Source of the DNA: CADEFX01 sp046154585
GTDB taxonomy: Bacteria; Pseudomonadota; Alphaproteobacteria; Rhizobiales; Hyphomicrobiaceae
Reading direction: 5' to 3'
Assembly: GCA_046154585.1 (NCBI GenBank)
Contig: JBJXDX010000091.1
Span: 62,001-126,000, forward strand
DNA: 64,000 nt
Positions 26,370 to 35,463 of the stretch are shown piece after piece. The notes under the pieces are model-generated. The model made no database searches. It saw only the letters and a list, made by a program, of their open reading frames with translations, and was not told where the DNA came from. Both the position numbers and the translations under genes were made by a program. Position 1 is the first letter of the stretch, and each line of letters starts with the position of its first letter.

Positions 26370-27083
26370 ATGGCCGACGGCACGGATACCTTCATCCGCG
26401 AAGTTCAAGAGGAATTGCGGCGGGAGCAGTTGACCCGCATCTGGGAGCGCTACGGCACCTATCTCATCGCTGCTGTTGTTCTCCTGATCGCCGCAGTGGC
26501 TGGCTACAAGTACTTGGAATACTACCGGATTTCGACGGCGGAAGCGGCTGGCGCCAGCTATCGCGCCGCCCTTGCATTGACCGAGCAAGGAAAACCTGAC
26601 GACGCGCAGAAGGCGCTTGAAGCCATCGCTGGCAAATCCTCCTCAGGCTATGCTGCCCTGGCCGGCGTGCGCCTCGCCGCCGCTGCGGCCAAGGCCGGGA
26701 AAACCGCTGAGGCCGTCGCGGCATTCGACGCCATCGCCAAGAGTGGCACTGGTGACGATCTCCTGCGCGATCACGCCGCACTCCAGGCTGCGATGTTGAG
26801 ACTGGACACGGCCGACTGGACGGAGATGCAGAATCGGCTCAACGATCTTGCCAATGACAAGAACGCATGGCGGTTTTCCGCCCGCGAGCTTTTGGGCTTG
26901 GCAGCATACAAGGCCGGACGCACGCCTGAAGCCCGTAAGACATTCGAGCTGCTGCTCGGCGACAAGGGAACACCTCCCTCAATGGTCGAGCGGGTTCAGC
27001 TTATGCTCAATGTCTTGACTGAAGCAGACGTCGCGAAAGGCGCTGGCGCAGTGCCGGCGAACACAAGTAGGGGTCGCGATTGA
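26370..27083 (+). CDS. YfgM-like TPR membrane protein
   Basis: A 237-residue protein with an N-terminal cytoplasmic stretch FIREVQEELRREQLTRIWERYG, a single membrane segment (about 31-48) and a periplasmic TPR-like domain (ALALTEQGKPDDAQKALE, LGLAAYKAGRTPEARKTFE). This is the architecture of YfgM, the SecYEG-associated subunit that hands proteins to periplasmic chaperones. The bamB-like gene overlaps its stop by 4 bases (ATGA), the same pairing seen in many proteobacteria, which supports the call. Confidence 0.82.
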   Translation: MADGTDTFIREVQEELRREQLTRIWERYGTYLIAAVVLLIAAVAGYKYLEYYRISTAEAAGASYRAALALTEQGKPDDAQKALEAIAGKSSSGYAALAGVRLAAAAAKAGKTAEAVAAFDAIAKSGTGDDLLRDHAALQAAMLRLDTADWTEMQNRLNDLANDKNAWRFSARELLGLAAYKAGRTPEARKTFELLLGDKGTPPSMVERVQLMLNVLTEADVAKGAGAVPANTSRGRD

Positions 27084-28414
27084 TGAGGCAGTTTGGGGGA
27101 AACATCATCCGCGCGGCTGCCGTTGTATTTGCCGCCGGTGTCGGAGGGTGTTCGGATGGTCCCAGTCTGCCGCGTCTGGGCGACCTCAATCCGTTCGCCG
27201 AAAAACAAGTCCCTCTTCCCGGCAAGCGTGTCCCGGTCGCGCTCGCGGAGGACAAGGCGGGCATCGCGCTCGCGTCGGCCGACCGGCCTGTCACGCTTCC
27301 CCCGCCCCGTCAGAACGACGCCTGGTCGCAGCCCGGTGGCGGCGCCAACAACGCACCGGGCCATCTCGTGCTCGGCAACGCCGTGCGCACCGCCTGGAGC
27401 GCCGACGCGGGTAAAGGGTCGAGTTCCTACGGACGGCTTACGGCCAGCCCCATTGTTGCTGATGGTCGGGTGTACACACTCGACGCCGAGGGCAAGGTCT
27501 CCGCGTTCTCGTCGTCGGGGTCGTCCGCTTGGCGCGCGTCCCTGACGCCCGAGAAGGAGAAGGACTACAAAGGGTTTGGTGGAGGGCTCGCGGCCGAAGG
27601 CGGCCGCATCTACGCCGCCACCGGCTTCGGTTTTGTCTATGCGCTTGACGCTCAGAGCGGCAAGAAGCTCTGGGAGAAGAATGTTGGCTCGCCGATCCGG
27701 GCCTCGCCGACGGCGGCCAACGGCAAGGTGATCGTCGTAACGTCCGACGGCCTCGTGTATGCGCTGTCGGCGACCGATGGCCAGCAAATCTGGAACCATC
27801 GCGGCCTGCCCGAGCGCTCCAGCATCCTGTCGAATGCGAGCCCCGCCATCGACAGCGACATCGTCGTGGTGCCTTATCCGTCAGGCGAAGTCGTCGCCCT
27901 GCGCGCAACGGATGGCCAGCCGGTTTGGACCGAGTCCTTGGCTCGCACACGCACGGCATCGTCACTCGGCGCCATGAGCGACGCCGCCCGCCCTGCCATC
28001 GACGGTGGCACGGTCTACGCAGTGGGCCATTCCGGTCGCATGGTGGCGACCTCGCTGCGGTCGGGCGAGCGTCTGTGGTCATTGAACGTCCCCGGTATTC
28101 AGGCACCCTACGTCGCCGGCGACTACGTCTTTGTCGTCGACACCGGTGGCCAGTTGCTGGCTGTCGGCCGCCGCGACGGCAAGGTCGTGTGGTCGACGAA
28201 GCTTCCCAACGCCACCACATGGTCGGGTCCCGTGCTGGCCGGCAGCAAACTCTGGCTGACCTCCAACAAGGGCCAGCTCCTCGCCGTGGATGCATCGACC
28301 GGCAAGGTCGAGAACCAGCAGGATCTAGGCTCGCCGATCTACATCGCCCCCGTCGTTGCGGCAGGCCGCATGTACGTCCTCACCGACAAGGCCCGGCTGA
28401 TTGCCTTGAACTGA
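27080..28414 (+). CDS. bamB: BamB-like outer-membrane assembly lipoprotein
   Basis: A 444-residue PQQ-repeat beta-propeller lipoprotein. The signal sequence ends in a lipobox AGVGGC (Cys about residue 24), predicting lipid attachment. Propeller blades repeat YALDAQSGKKLWEKNVGSPI, YALSATDGQQIWNH and LLAVGRRDGKVVWSTKLP. It is translationally coupled to the YfgM-like gene. BamB is a non-essential part of the Bam complex that inserts outer-membrane beta barrels. In many relatives der (engA) follows; here a 188-bp stretch leads to the small peptide remnant instead. Confidence 0.85.
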   Translation: MMRQFGGNIIRAAAVVFAAGVGGCSDGPSLPRLGDLNPFAEKQVPLPGKRVPVALAEDKAGIALASADRPVTLPPPRQNDAWSQPGGGANNAPGHLVLGNAVRTAWSADAGKGSSSYGRLTASPIVADGRVYTLDAEGKVSAFSSSGSSAWRASLTPEKEKDYKGFGGGLAAEGGRIYAATGFGFVYALDAQSGKKLWEKNVGSPIRASPTAANGKVIVVTSDGLVYALSATDGQQIWNHRGLPERSSILSNASPAIDSDIVVVPYPSGEVVALRATDGQPVWTESLARTRTASSLGAMSDAARPAIDGGTVYAVGHSGRMVATSLRSGERLWSLNVPGIQAPYVAGDYVFVVDTGGQLLAVGRRDGKVVWSTKLPNATTWSGPVLAGSKLWLTSNKGQLLAVDASTGKVENQQDLGSPIYIAPVVAAGRMYVLTDKARLIALN

Positions 28415-28601
28415 CGTAGCGCGCTGGTAATTCCGCAATTATGCGGATCGGGACAGCTTGCCCGCGCACAATACCCGAAGACCCTCCAATGCCAATTTCA
28501 GTGTAGTCCCCGTGTAACATCTGTCGTGACTCCGTGTTGCTACTTGAGCGGCGCGCACTTCAATCGCGCGATCAACAGTACGCAACCAAAGGAGACCGAC
28601 G

Positions 28602-28742
28602 ATGAGCATTGTTGAGAGCCAGACCGCAGACATCCAGTAGCTGAGCGGCGCCGAAGTCGAGAACGTCAGCGGCGGATTGATCTGGCTCGCCATCGCGGCG
28701 GCCGTCGTCATCGTGGCGGCTCAGCGGTCCTGCCACAAGTAA
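28602..28742 (+). pseudogene. Small double-glycine-leader peptide gene interrupted by TAG
   Basis: An ATG at 28602 is preceded by AAAGGAGACC at ideal distance. The frame reads MSIVESQTADIQ, then TAG (28638-28640), then LSGAEVENVSGG and a 21-residue tail LIWLAIAAAVVIV... ending RSCHK with TAA at 28740. LSxxEVxxVSGG is a textbook double-glycine leader, as used for class II bacteriocins and related exported peptides. One base change (GAG, CAG or AAG to TAG) would explain the stop; Glu before LSG is usual. The tail is a hydrophobic helix. A terminator follows. I see no C39 peptidase exporter nearby. Decayed gene is the simplest reading. Confidence 0.7.
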
Positions 28743-28759
28743 GGTTTACTAAGGCGCCC

Positions 28760-28800
28760 GAGGTGAGCGCCCGTAATTGTGGCGCTCACCTCCGGTTTCC
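28760..28800 (+). terminator. Strong hairpin terminator after the small peptide gene
   Basis: A perfect 12-bp stem GAGGTGAGCGCC (28760-28771) / GGCGCTCACCTC (28781-28792) with a 9-base loop is followed by a T-rich stretch. It lies 17 bases after the TAA of the small peptide frame, which supports that frame having been a transcribed gene. The remaining 28801-29034 shows no other gene. Confidence 0.75.
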
Positions 28801-29034
28801 TTCCGCGAAGGACATAGCCCGACGCTTCAAATCTCGAAAAGGCTCCTCAGGTTGCAGAACCGCTGCCTCCTCATCAAAATTGCGCTCAATTAACGCATCC
28901 GGGCCCGTTGATATGACGGCTTTGTGACGCCAATTCCCCGGCGGTTTGCCCCTTGCCCATCATAATTTTGTACACTGATGGATGCCGTCGCCGCGGCGGC
29001 GTTGGTTGCGCCGCCGGTCCCGGGAGCCTTGTTC

Positions 29035-30888
29035 ATGCGTCTGCGGTATCAGCAGCTGATTGCCCTCTTGCTTGCGATCCTGATCGCTTTGGCCGGTCCT
29101 GCCGTCGCGCAGCAGGAGGCTCGGCCGGTTCAGACCGAAGGTGCAAAGCCTGACGACGCGCGATCATCGTCGGCAGATACCCCAAGAGAGACAACGCCCG
29201 CCGCTCGCTCCCAAGAGCAGGAGGCAGCCTCCCAGCAGCAACTGCCGCTCCCGGATCAGACCGATAAGCCCATCGAGCAAATTGAGCAATCACAGCCCGC
29301 CGTCCAGCGCACCGAGACCACGCCGTCCCAGTACCAGAAAAAGCCGGGGCAAGAGAAAGCCGCCGCAAAGCCGACGCCGGCCGCGGGCAAGACGATCCCT
29401 CGCGCGCCGCGCATTCCGCCGCTGCCGGCAGACTCCGCCACAACCCATGTGCTCGACATTGCCGGCCGCACGCTGCAGTTCGAAGCCGTCGCCGGCAGCC
29501 TCCCACTCACGAACACGGAAGGTCGAATTCAGGCGCGCATGGCCTACATCTCCTACGCCGCGTTGGGCACAGACGCGAAGTCCCGCCCCGTTGCGTTCGC
29601 CTTCAACGGCGGCCCGGGCTCGGCGTCGGCTTGGCTGCATCTGGGGACGCTCGGCCCCTGGCGGTTGCCGATGGACGGCGACGCGGCCCGGCCATCAGCC
29701 CCCGGCACGACGATTCCCAACGCGGAGACATGGCTCGACTTCGCAGACCTTGTCCTCATTGATCCGGTCGGCACGGGTTACAGCCGCTTCGAGAACGAGA
29801 CCGCCGCGCAGACAGATGCAGCGGGCGCGGGCGACAACGCCGGCAATCGCCGCTCGACGAGCCAGTCCGACCTCCAGAAGCAGTACTGGTCCATCAACGG
29901 CGACGTGGGTGCTTTCGCGACCTTTATTTCCAAATGGCTGACCATGACCGGCCGTCACGCTTCGCCAAAAGTCATCGTCGGCGAAAGCTACGGCGGCTTC
30001 CGCGGGCCCAAGATCGCGCGCGCGCTACAGTCGGATCACGGCGTCGGGGTGAATCTGCTGGTGCTCGTCTCGCCGGTTCTCGATTACGGTTTCCTGCGTC
30101 GCCAGCGCCACCTGCCCTTCAACGCTGCCGCGCTTCTGCCGTCGCTGTCGGCTGCGAGCCTCGAGCTCCGCGGCAAGACGCCGACGTCGGCTCTCATGCG
30201 CGAGGCGGAAGAATACGCCCGCGGCGAGTACCTGACGGACATGTTGCGGGGACCGCGCGATACCGCAGCCGTCGCCCGCGTCGTGAAGCGTGTTTCCGCG
30301 CTGACGAGTCTGCCCGCGGCCACGATCGCCAAGTATGGCGGGATGCTGGACAGCCCCGGCTATCGCCGCGAGATCAACCAGGAGGGTCACAAGGTCGCCA
30401 GCGCCTACGATGCCTCGGTCAAGGGCCTCGATCCCGAGCCCGGCCATCCGAGCTCCGGCTACCAGGATCCCTTCATCACGGCCCTGCGCGCGCCGCTGAC
30501 GAGCGCGATCCTCAACCTCTACAGCCAGCTCAATTGGCGCCCCGATGCGCGCTATCAACTGGCAAACACGGACGTCAGCGGTCACTGGCAGTACGGCAAC
30601 TCGCCGAGCTCGCCCGAGGCCGTGTCCGATCTGAAGTCCGTTCTCGCCCTCGACACGCGCCTGCGCGTGCTCGTCACTCACGGCTACACGGATCTGGTGA
30701 CGCCATACTTCGCCAGCACGCTGGTGCTCGACCAGCTACCCACCTACGGTGATGCGCGCCGCATCGTGCAGGTCACCTATCCCGGCGGTCATATGTTCTA
30801 CAGCCGCGATAACTCGCGCGCTGCCTTTCGCGAGGACGTTCTCATCATGCTCGCCGCCAGCTTGAACGGCGAGCCGCAGACGCGGTAA
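29035..30888 (+). CDS. Exported S10-family serine carboxypeptidase
   Basis: A 617-residue peptidase of family S10. A signal peptide (about residues 1-26, ending GPAVAQQ) is followed by a Gln/Pro/Ala-rich linker to about residue 120. The catalytic triad can be placed: S318 in GESYGG, D553 in THGYTDLVTPY and H586 in YPGGHMFYSR. FNGGPGSASAWLHLG is the usual oxyanion-hole region. I start at ATG 29035 because the signal peptide begins there; an upstream in-frame ATG at 28978 adds 19 unlikely residues. It probably acts in the periplasm on peptide C-termini. Confidence 0.88.
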   Translation: MRLRYQQLIALLLAILIALAGPAVAQQEARPVQTEGAKPDDARSSSADTPRETTPAARSQEQEAASQQQLPLPDQTDKPIEQIEQSQPAVQRTETTPSQYQKKPGQEKAAAKPTPAAGKTIPRAPRIPPLPADSATTHVLDIAGRTLQFEAVAGSLPLTNTEGRIQARMAYISYAALGTDAKSRPVAFAFNGGPGSASAWLHLGTLGPWRLPMDGDAARPSAPGTTIPNAETWLDFADLVLIDPVGTGYSRFENETAAQTDAAGAGDNAGNRRSTSQSDLQKQYWSINGDVGAFATFISKWLTMTGRHASPKVIVGESYGGFRGPKIARALQSDHGVGVNLLVLVSPVLDYGFLRRQRHLPFNAAALLPSLSAASLELRGKTPTSALMREAEEYARGEYLTDMLRGPRDTAAVARVVKRVSALTSLPAATIAKYGGMLDSPGYRREINQEGHKVASAYDASVKGLDPEPGHPSSGYQDPFITALRAPLTSAILNLYSQLNWRPDARYQLANTDVSGHWQYGNSPSSPEAVSDLKSVLALDTRLRVLVTHGYTDLVTPYFASTLVLDQLPTYGDARRIVQVTYPGGHMFYSRDNSRAAFREDVLIMLAASLNGEPQTR

Positions 30889-30899
30889 TTGTCGGCACT

Positions 30900-31640
30900 T
30901 CAGGTCTCCGCGCCGCCGTTCACCTGGATCATCTGCCCATTGATGAATGAGCCGGGCTCCGAGGCCAGCAACGCTACGACGGCCGCGACCTCGGCGGGTG
31001 TTCCGAGCCGCCCCACAGGCACACGCGCCTTCATCGGCGTGATGTGCGCTGCCTGCACCGCGTCCTGCTCCTCGCCCATGATAGGACCCGGCGACACGAT
31101 GTTGACCGTTATACCTTTGGGGCCGAACTCCTTGGCCAGCGCCTTGGTCAAGCCCCACGAGGCGTGTTTGGACGCCGACACATGCGCGCGGCCGTTGTAG
31201 CCGTGGATCGCGTTCATGCCGGCAAAGTTGATGATGCGGCCCCAGCCCTTGTTGATCATGCCCGGCAGGCAAACACGCGACAGCCAGTACGACGCGTCGA
31301 AGTTGATCGCCATCACGCGGCGCCACTCGTCCTCGGTGAGATCAAGAAAGCCACCGTCTTCACGTACCGCCGCGTTGTTCACCAGCACGTCCACGGTGCC
31401 GAACTTGGCAAGGCTCTCCTCAGCCATGCGCATGCAATCTTCGCGCTTGCCGACATCGCCCATGGCGACCAGCGCCTCGACGCCGAGGTCGCGCGCCTCA
31501 TTGGCGACCTTCTGCGCCGACTGCCGATCCTGCGATCCGTTGATGACGACATTGCAGCCGTCCTTCGCCAGCGCCAGGGCACACGCACGCCCGATATTTT
31601 TGTTAGAGCCCGTAATCAGCGCCGTACGCTTGCCTGCCAC
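30900..31640 (-). CDS. SDR-fold protein lacking the catalytic Tyr
   Basis: A 246-residue short-chain dehydrogenase fold, with TGSNKNIGRACA near residue 10, VLVNNAAVRE and INGQMIQVNGG. The YxxxK motif reads VSASK (Tyr to Val) in GRAHVSASKHASWG, and the Ser strand reads IINFAGMNAIHG. Lys is kept. The start is GTG 31640, one base after the stop of the upstream molybdopterin gene and with AGGAAGG at good distance, so the two are probably cotranscribed. The frame is open further into the upstream gene. Substrate unknown. Confidence 0.82.
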   Translation of the reverse strand: MAGKRTALITGSNKNIGRACALALAKDGCNVVINGSQDRQSAQKVANEARDLGVEALVAMGDVGKREDCMRMAEESLAKFGTVDVLVNNAAVREDGGFLDLTEDEWRRVMAINFDASYWLSRVCLPGMINKGWGRIINFAGMNAIHGYNGRAHVSASKHASWGLTKALAKEFGPKGITVNIVSPGPIMGEEQDAVQAAHITPMKARVPVGRLGTPAEVAAVVALLASEPGSFINGQMIQVNGGAET

Positions 31641-31641
31641 T

Positions 31642-33723
31642 CTAATTGACCTTCCTGATCCACACATGATTGTCGTGGAACGCACCGCCGCCGAACGGCG
31701 CCGGCTGGTCCGCCCCCGTCAGCGTGTTGATGCCTTCCTCACCTTCGAATTGATCGTTGGGCGCGATGCTCTCCACGATCACCACCCCACGTCGCACGCC
31801 GTCGAACGAACGGACCTTGAGCCGGATCTCGCCGCGCTCGTTGCCCATGGCGATGCGCTCGCCGTCGTTGACGCCCAGCGTCTCCAGATCGCCCGGATGG
31901 ATCATCGCCGACGGCGGTCCCTCACGCTTCTGGCTGGTCGGCGTCTCATTGAAGCTCGAGTTCAGATACCCGCGCGAGGGTGACGTAGCCAGCCGGAACG
32001 GATGCTTGTCATCGGCCTCCTCGATGACCCGCCAGAAATCCGGCAGCTTCGGCATGTCGCGATGCGGTCCCATGGGTCCGGCATTGGCCATTTTTACACC
32101 CGTCCAGTCAGGCGCGAAATGGAACTTGCCGTCAGGATGCGCGAAGCCGTTCATGTAGTGCGCCGTTTCGAAATCAGGCTGGCAGTCGATCCACTTCTCG
32201 GCTTCCAGATCATCCAGCGCGCCCCACCCTGACACAGTCAGCGTCTCGTCGATCATCTCGCGCGGCGTCATGGTGAAACCGCGATGCTCCGCGCCCACGC
32301 GGCGCGCCAGATCGCAGATGACGTCGTGATTGCTCCAGCATTCGCCCGGCGGCTCGATGAGTTTGGGACCAAGCAGAATGTGCTGATTGCCGCCGGACTG
32401 ATAGACGTCGTCGTGCTCCAGGAACATTGTTGCCGGAATCACCACGTCGGCCATGCGCGCCGTCGCCGTCATGAACTGCTCGTGCACGCACACGAACAGA
32501 TCCTCACGCGCAAAGCCCTGCTTCACCTTGCGCTGCTCCGGCGCCACCTGCACGGGATTGGTGCTCTGAATCACCATGGCCTTGATCGGCGGCCCGTCGC
32601 GCAAGTCGAGCGGATCACCCATCAGCACCGCGCCGATGCGTGACTGATCGAGCTGCCGCACGGGCTTCTTCACGTCCAGCCCTTCGATCAGCGTCTTGTT
32701 CCAGTGATAGATCGCGTTGTTCTTGTGAAAGGCACCACCGCCTTCGTTGAGCCAGGCCCCTGTCACCGCCGGAATGCAGGATGCGGCATGCATCGACACG
32801 GAGCCGTTGCGCGAGCGTGCAAACCCGTAGCCCAGGCGGAAGTAGCTGCGCGGCGTCGTGCCCACCCACTTGGCGAAGGTCTCGATATCAGCCACCGGAA
32901 TACCTGTGATGCCGCTCGCCCACTCCGGTGTGCGCGTCTTGAGGTGCTGCTCCAGCTCGCGCGGCTTGTCGGTGTACTTTTCCAGGTACGGCCAATTGGC
33001 GTAGCCATCGCGGAACAGCACGTGCATCACACCGCAGGCCAGCGCCGCATCGGTGCCGGGCCGCAGCACCAGCCCGAGATCGGCCTGATCCATCGTGCCG
33101 TTGCGATAGACATCCACGACCACTAGCTTCGCGCCCCGCTCTTTGCGCGCGCGCGTGACGTGCGTCATGACGTTGATCTGAGTGTTGACCGGATTGGTGC
33201 CCCAGATCGTCACCAGATCGGCCTTGGCCATCTCACGTGGATCCGGCCCGCGCGCAGCGCCGGCCCCGGCCAGAAAACCCGCTTCCGCCAGCGTCGTGCA
33301 GAATGTGGAATATTGGCCGGCGTACCCTTTCGCGTGGCGCAGGCGGTTGATGCCGTCGCGCATCACCAGACCCATGGTGCCGGCATAGAAGTAGGGCCAC
33401 ACGCTTTCAGGGCCGAACTCCCGCTCCGCCTTCAGCATCGCCTCGGCCGTGAGGCCCATGGCCTCATCCCAGGAAATGCGACCGAACTGGCCCGACCCTT
33501 TCGGGCCCTTGCGCTTCAGCGGAAACAGGAGGCGGTCGGGATGATGAATACGCTCGGCGTAACGCGCGACCTTGGCGCAGACCACACCGGCTGTGTAGCT
33601 GTTGGACTTGGCGCCGTGGACGCGCCCGATCCGCCCGTTGCCCAGCAGCTCGACCTCGAGCGCACACGTCGACGGACAGTCGTGCGGGCAGGCGGAATAC
33701 CCGATCGGCACTTTGGCATCCAT
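31642..33723 (-). CDS. Molybdopterin oxidoreductase (DMSO reductase superfamily)
   Basis: A 693-residue soluble molybdopterin-guanine-dinucleotide enzyme. Four cysteines for a [4Fe-4S] cluster lie at C12, C16, C20 (SACPHDCPSTC) and C49 (GVVCAKV). Cofactor-binding motifs include WGTNPVNTQ near residue 175 and the C-terminal dinucleotide domain with TSPSRGYLNSSFNETP and HPGDLETLGVNDGERI. No Tat signal is visible, so a cytoplasmic enzyme is likely. The partner electron carrier is not adjacent. An SDR gene follows directly and may act in the same pathway. The substrate cannot be predicted. Confidence 0.9.
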   Translation of the reverse strand: MDAKVPIGYSACPHDCPSTCALEVELLGNGRIGRVHGAKSNSYTAGVVCAKVARYAERIHHPDRLLFPLKRKGPKGSGQFGRISWDEAMGLTAEAMLKAEREFGPESVWPYFYAGTMGLVMRDGINRLRHAKGYAGQYSTFCTTLAEAGFLAGAGAARGPDPREMAKADLVTIWGTNPVNTQINVMTHVTRARKERGAKLVVVDVYRNGTMDQADLGLVLRPGTDAALACGVMHVLFRDGYANWPYLEKYTDKPRELEQHLKTRTPEWASGITGIPVADIETFAKWVGTTPRSYFRLGYGFARSRNGSVSMHAASCIPAVTGAWLNEGGGAFHKNNAIYHWNKTLIEGLDVKKPVRQLDQSRIGAVLMGDPLDLRDGPPIKAMVIQSTNPVQVAPEQRKVKQGFAREDLFVCVHEQFMTATARMADVVIPATMFLEHDDVYQSGGNQHILLGPKLIEPPGECWSNHDVICDLARRVGAEHRGFTMTPREMIDETLTVSGWGALDDLEAEKWIDCQPDFETAHYMNGFAHPDGKFHFAPDWTGVKMANAGPMGPHRDMPKLPDFWRVIEEADDKHPFRLATSPSRGYLNSSFNETPTSQKREGPPSAMIHPGDLETLGVNDGERIAMGNERGEIRLKVRSFDGVRRGVVIVESIAPNDQFEGEEGINTLTGADQPAPFGGGAFHDNHVWIRKVN

Positions 33724-33885
33724 TGGCGTTCTCCCAGAGTCGCTGTCACAGAATAGCCGGGTCGCTGCATCGGGGGGAGAGGTTTCTTAGATAATGCGTT
33801 TCGAAAAGTGGATGGCTGCCTTAGATAAGAGAGCGAACTCAAGACCACCATTCCAGCCTTTGACACGGTGCGCGCAACACTCAGC

Positions 33886-34353
33886 ATGCTCATCCTGGCT
33901 CCTAACGACCCGCTCGATCTCACCGCCCTGGCATCTTTGCTCACCGACAAGAGTGAGCTGGCGCTGGTCTGGCCGGATGCCAGGCATCCTTTCGATCCTG
34001 ACCAGTGGCGCGGCACACTCACCTCGAGCCCTCGCAACCAATCTTACTTCGTCTTGAGCGACGGCGAGGTGATCGGACACGCCGCCCTGCTTGAAACCGA
34101 AGAGCCGGACGTTCTGGCCGTCTCCTACCTGTTCATTCGTGCAGATCACCGGAACCGTGGCCATGGTCGCCAGCTCATCGCTTTGCTCGAACAGGAGGCG
34201 ATGAAGGTTCCGGGTACAACCGCATTGCGGTTGAGGGTCCGCACGTACAATCCGCGGGCCGCTCACGTTTACGAGGCCTCGGGCTTCGAGGTGATTGAGC
34301 AGGAGGGAACGCTTCAAATCATGTGCAAGCGTCTCCGTAACTCGGCCCATTAG
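33886..34353 (+). CDS. GNAT-family N-acetyltransferase
   Basis: A 155-residue acetyltransferase. The acetyl-CoA loop is in ADHRNRGHGRQLIAL (R/QxxGxG/A type) near residue 90, and the C-terminal strand-helix RVRTYNPRAAHVYEASGFE is typical. I start at ATG 33886; a GTG 18 bases upstream is in frame and cannot be excluded. Its stop overlaps the convergent enolase-superfamily gene by 4 bases. The substrate is unknown. Confidence 0.82.
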   Translation: MLILAPNDPLDLTALASLLTDKSELALVWPDARHPFDPDQWRGTLTSSPRNQSYFVLSDGEVIGHAALLETEEPDVLAVSYLFIRADHRNRGHGRQLIALLEQEAMKVPGTTALRLRVRTYNPRAAHVYEASGFEVIEQEGTLQIMCKRLRNSAH

Positions 34354-35438
34354 GCCCGCACCCCCTCCAACCCCTTCCAATCGAACGCCACGCCGTGGCC
34401 CGGCCGGCCGGACGCGATGGCATTGCCCTCGACGATACGCATGGGCTCGGCGATGAAGCGATCAATCCCAAAGCCGTGCGTTTCCAGATAGCTCCGATTG
34501 GCGCACGCCGCCAGCAGTTGCACCGTCACGTCGTGCGCGCCATGCGAGGTCACCGGCAGGTTGAAGGCCTCGGCCAAGTGCGCGACCTTCATGAACACCG
34601 TGACGCCGCCGCAGTTCGTCACATCGGGCTCCGGATACGTGACGCCGCCCGCCGCCACCATGTGCTTGAACTCCCACAGCGTGCGCATGTTCTCGCCCGT
34701 CGCGATCGGCAGGCCCCCGTCGCGCACGATGCGCACGTGCCCCGCCACATCGTCCGGGATGGTCGGCTCTTCGAGCCATACCAGCTCGAAGGGCTGGAAC
34801 GCCCGCGCCCGGCGGATCGACTCGTCCACCGTCCATTTCATGTTGGCGTCGACCATCAGCGGGAAGCCGTCGCCCAGGTATTCGCGCATGGCCTTGATAC
34901 GCGCGACATCCTCCGACATGCGGTCCCGGCCCACCTTCATCTTGATGGCGCGAAAGCCCTTGGCGAGGTTGCCTTCCGTCTGCTTCAGTAGCGCCTCGGT
35001 GGTAAAATCCAGATCGATGCCGCCCGCGTAGCAGGGCACGAGCGGATCATAGCCGCCGAGCAGCTGCCACAGCGGCAGCTTAGCGCGCTTGGCCTTCAGG
35101 TCCCACAGCGCGATATCGAGCGCCGAGAGGGCCAGCACCGACGGCCCGCCCCGGCCACCGTAGTGCAGGCCCCACCACACCTTGTTCCAGACCTGCTCGA
35201 CGCGGTCCGCATCCAAACCCTTGGCAATCTCGGCAATATCACGCGACAGCGTGGCGTAGATCGCGCCGCCGTTGTGGCCGGTGGTGTAGGTGTATCCCAT
35301 CCCCTCCTCGCCGTCGGCATCGCGCACGCGCACCGTGATCAGCTCGAAAGCCGTCATGGTGCCATGCGTCGAATCCGACAGCGGCACATCCAGCGGAATG
35401 CGATAGTGCCCGGCCGTTACGGCGGCGATTTTGGCCAC
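34350..35438 (-). CDS. Enolase-superfamily dehydratase/racemase (MR/MLE group)
   Basis: A 362-residue enzyme of the mandelate racemase/muconate lactonizing group. Catalytic and metal residues fit the MR subgroup: KMK in AIKMKVG, the metal ligands D in VDANMKWT, E in WLEEPTI and E in ATGENMR, and the His/Asp motif TSHGAHD. The N-terminal capping domain has GYTYTTGHNGG. It probably abstracts a proton alpha to a carboxylate of an acid sugar or similar. It starts the minus-strand catabolic block at its downstream end and follows an asparaginase-fold gene by 25 bp. Confidence 0.88.
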   Translation of the reverse strand: MAKIAAVTAGHYRIPLDVPLSDSTHGTMTAFELITVRVRDADGEEGMGYTYTTGHNGGAIYATLSRDIAEIAKGLDADRVEQVWNKVWWGLHYGGRGGPSVLALSALDIALWDLKAKRAKLPLWQLLGGYDPLVPCYAGGIDLDFTTEALLKQTEGNLAKGFRAIKMKVGRDRMSEDVARIKAMREYLGDGFPLMVDANMKWTVDESIRRARAFQPFELVWLEEPTIPDDVAGHVRIVRDGGLPIATGENMRTLWEFKHMVAAGGVTYPEPDVTNCGGVTVFMKVAHLAEAFNLPVTSHGAHDVTVQLLAACANRSYLETHGFGIDRFIAEPMRIVEGNAIASGRPGHGVAFDWKGLEGVRA

Positions 35439-35463
35439 GTGTTTCCTCCTGGAGAAACGCTTC

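Noticed and set aside
28638..28640. TAG as a recoded sense codon (pyrrolysine or programmed read-through)
   Set aside because: No Pyl genes or read-through signals are visible; a point mutation explains it more simply.
28439..28711. 90-codon minus-strand frame over the small peptide locus
   Set aside because: It runs antisense through the ribosome-binding site and GG leader, has no start signal of its own and no family likeness.
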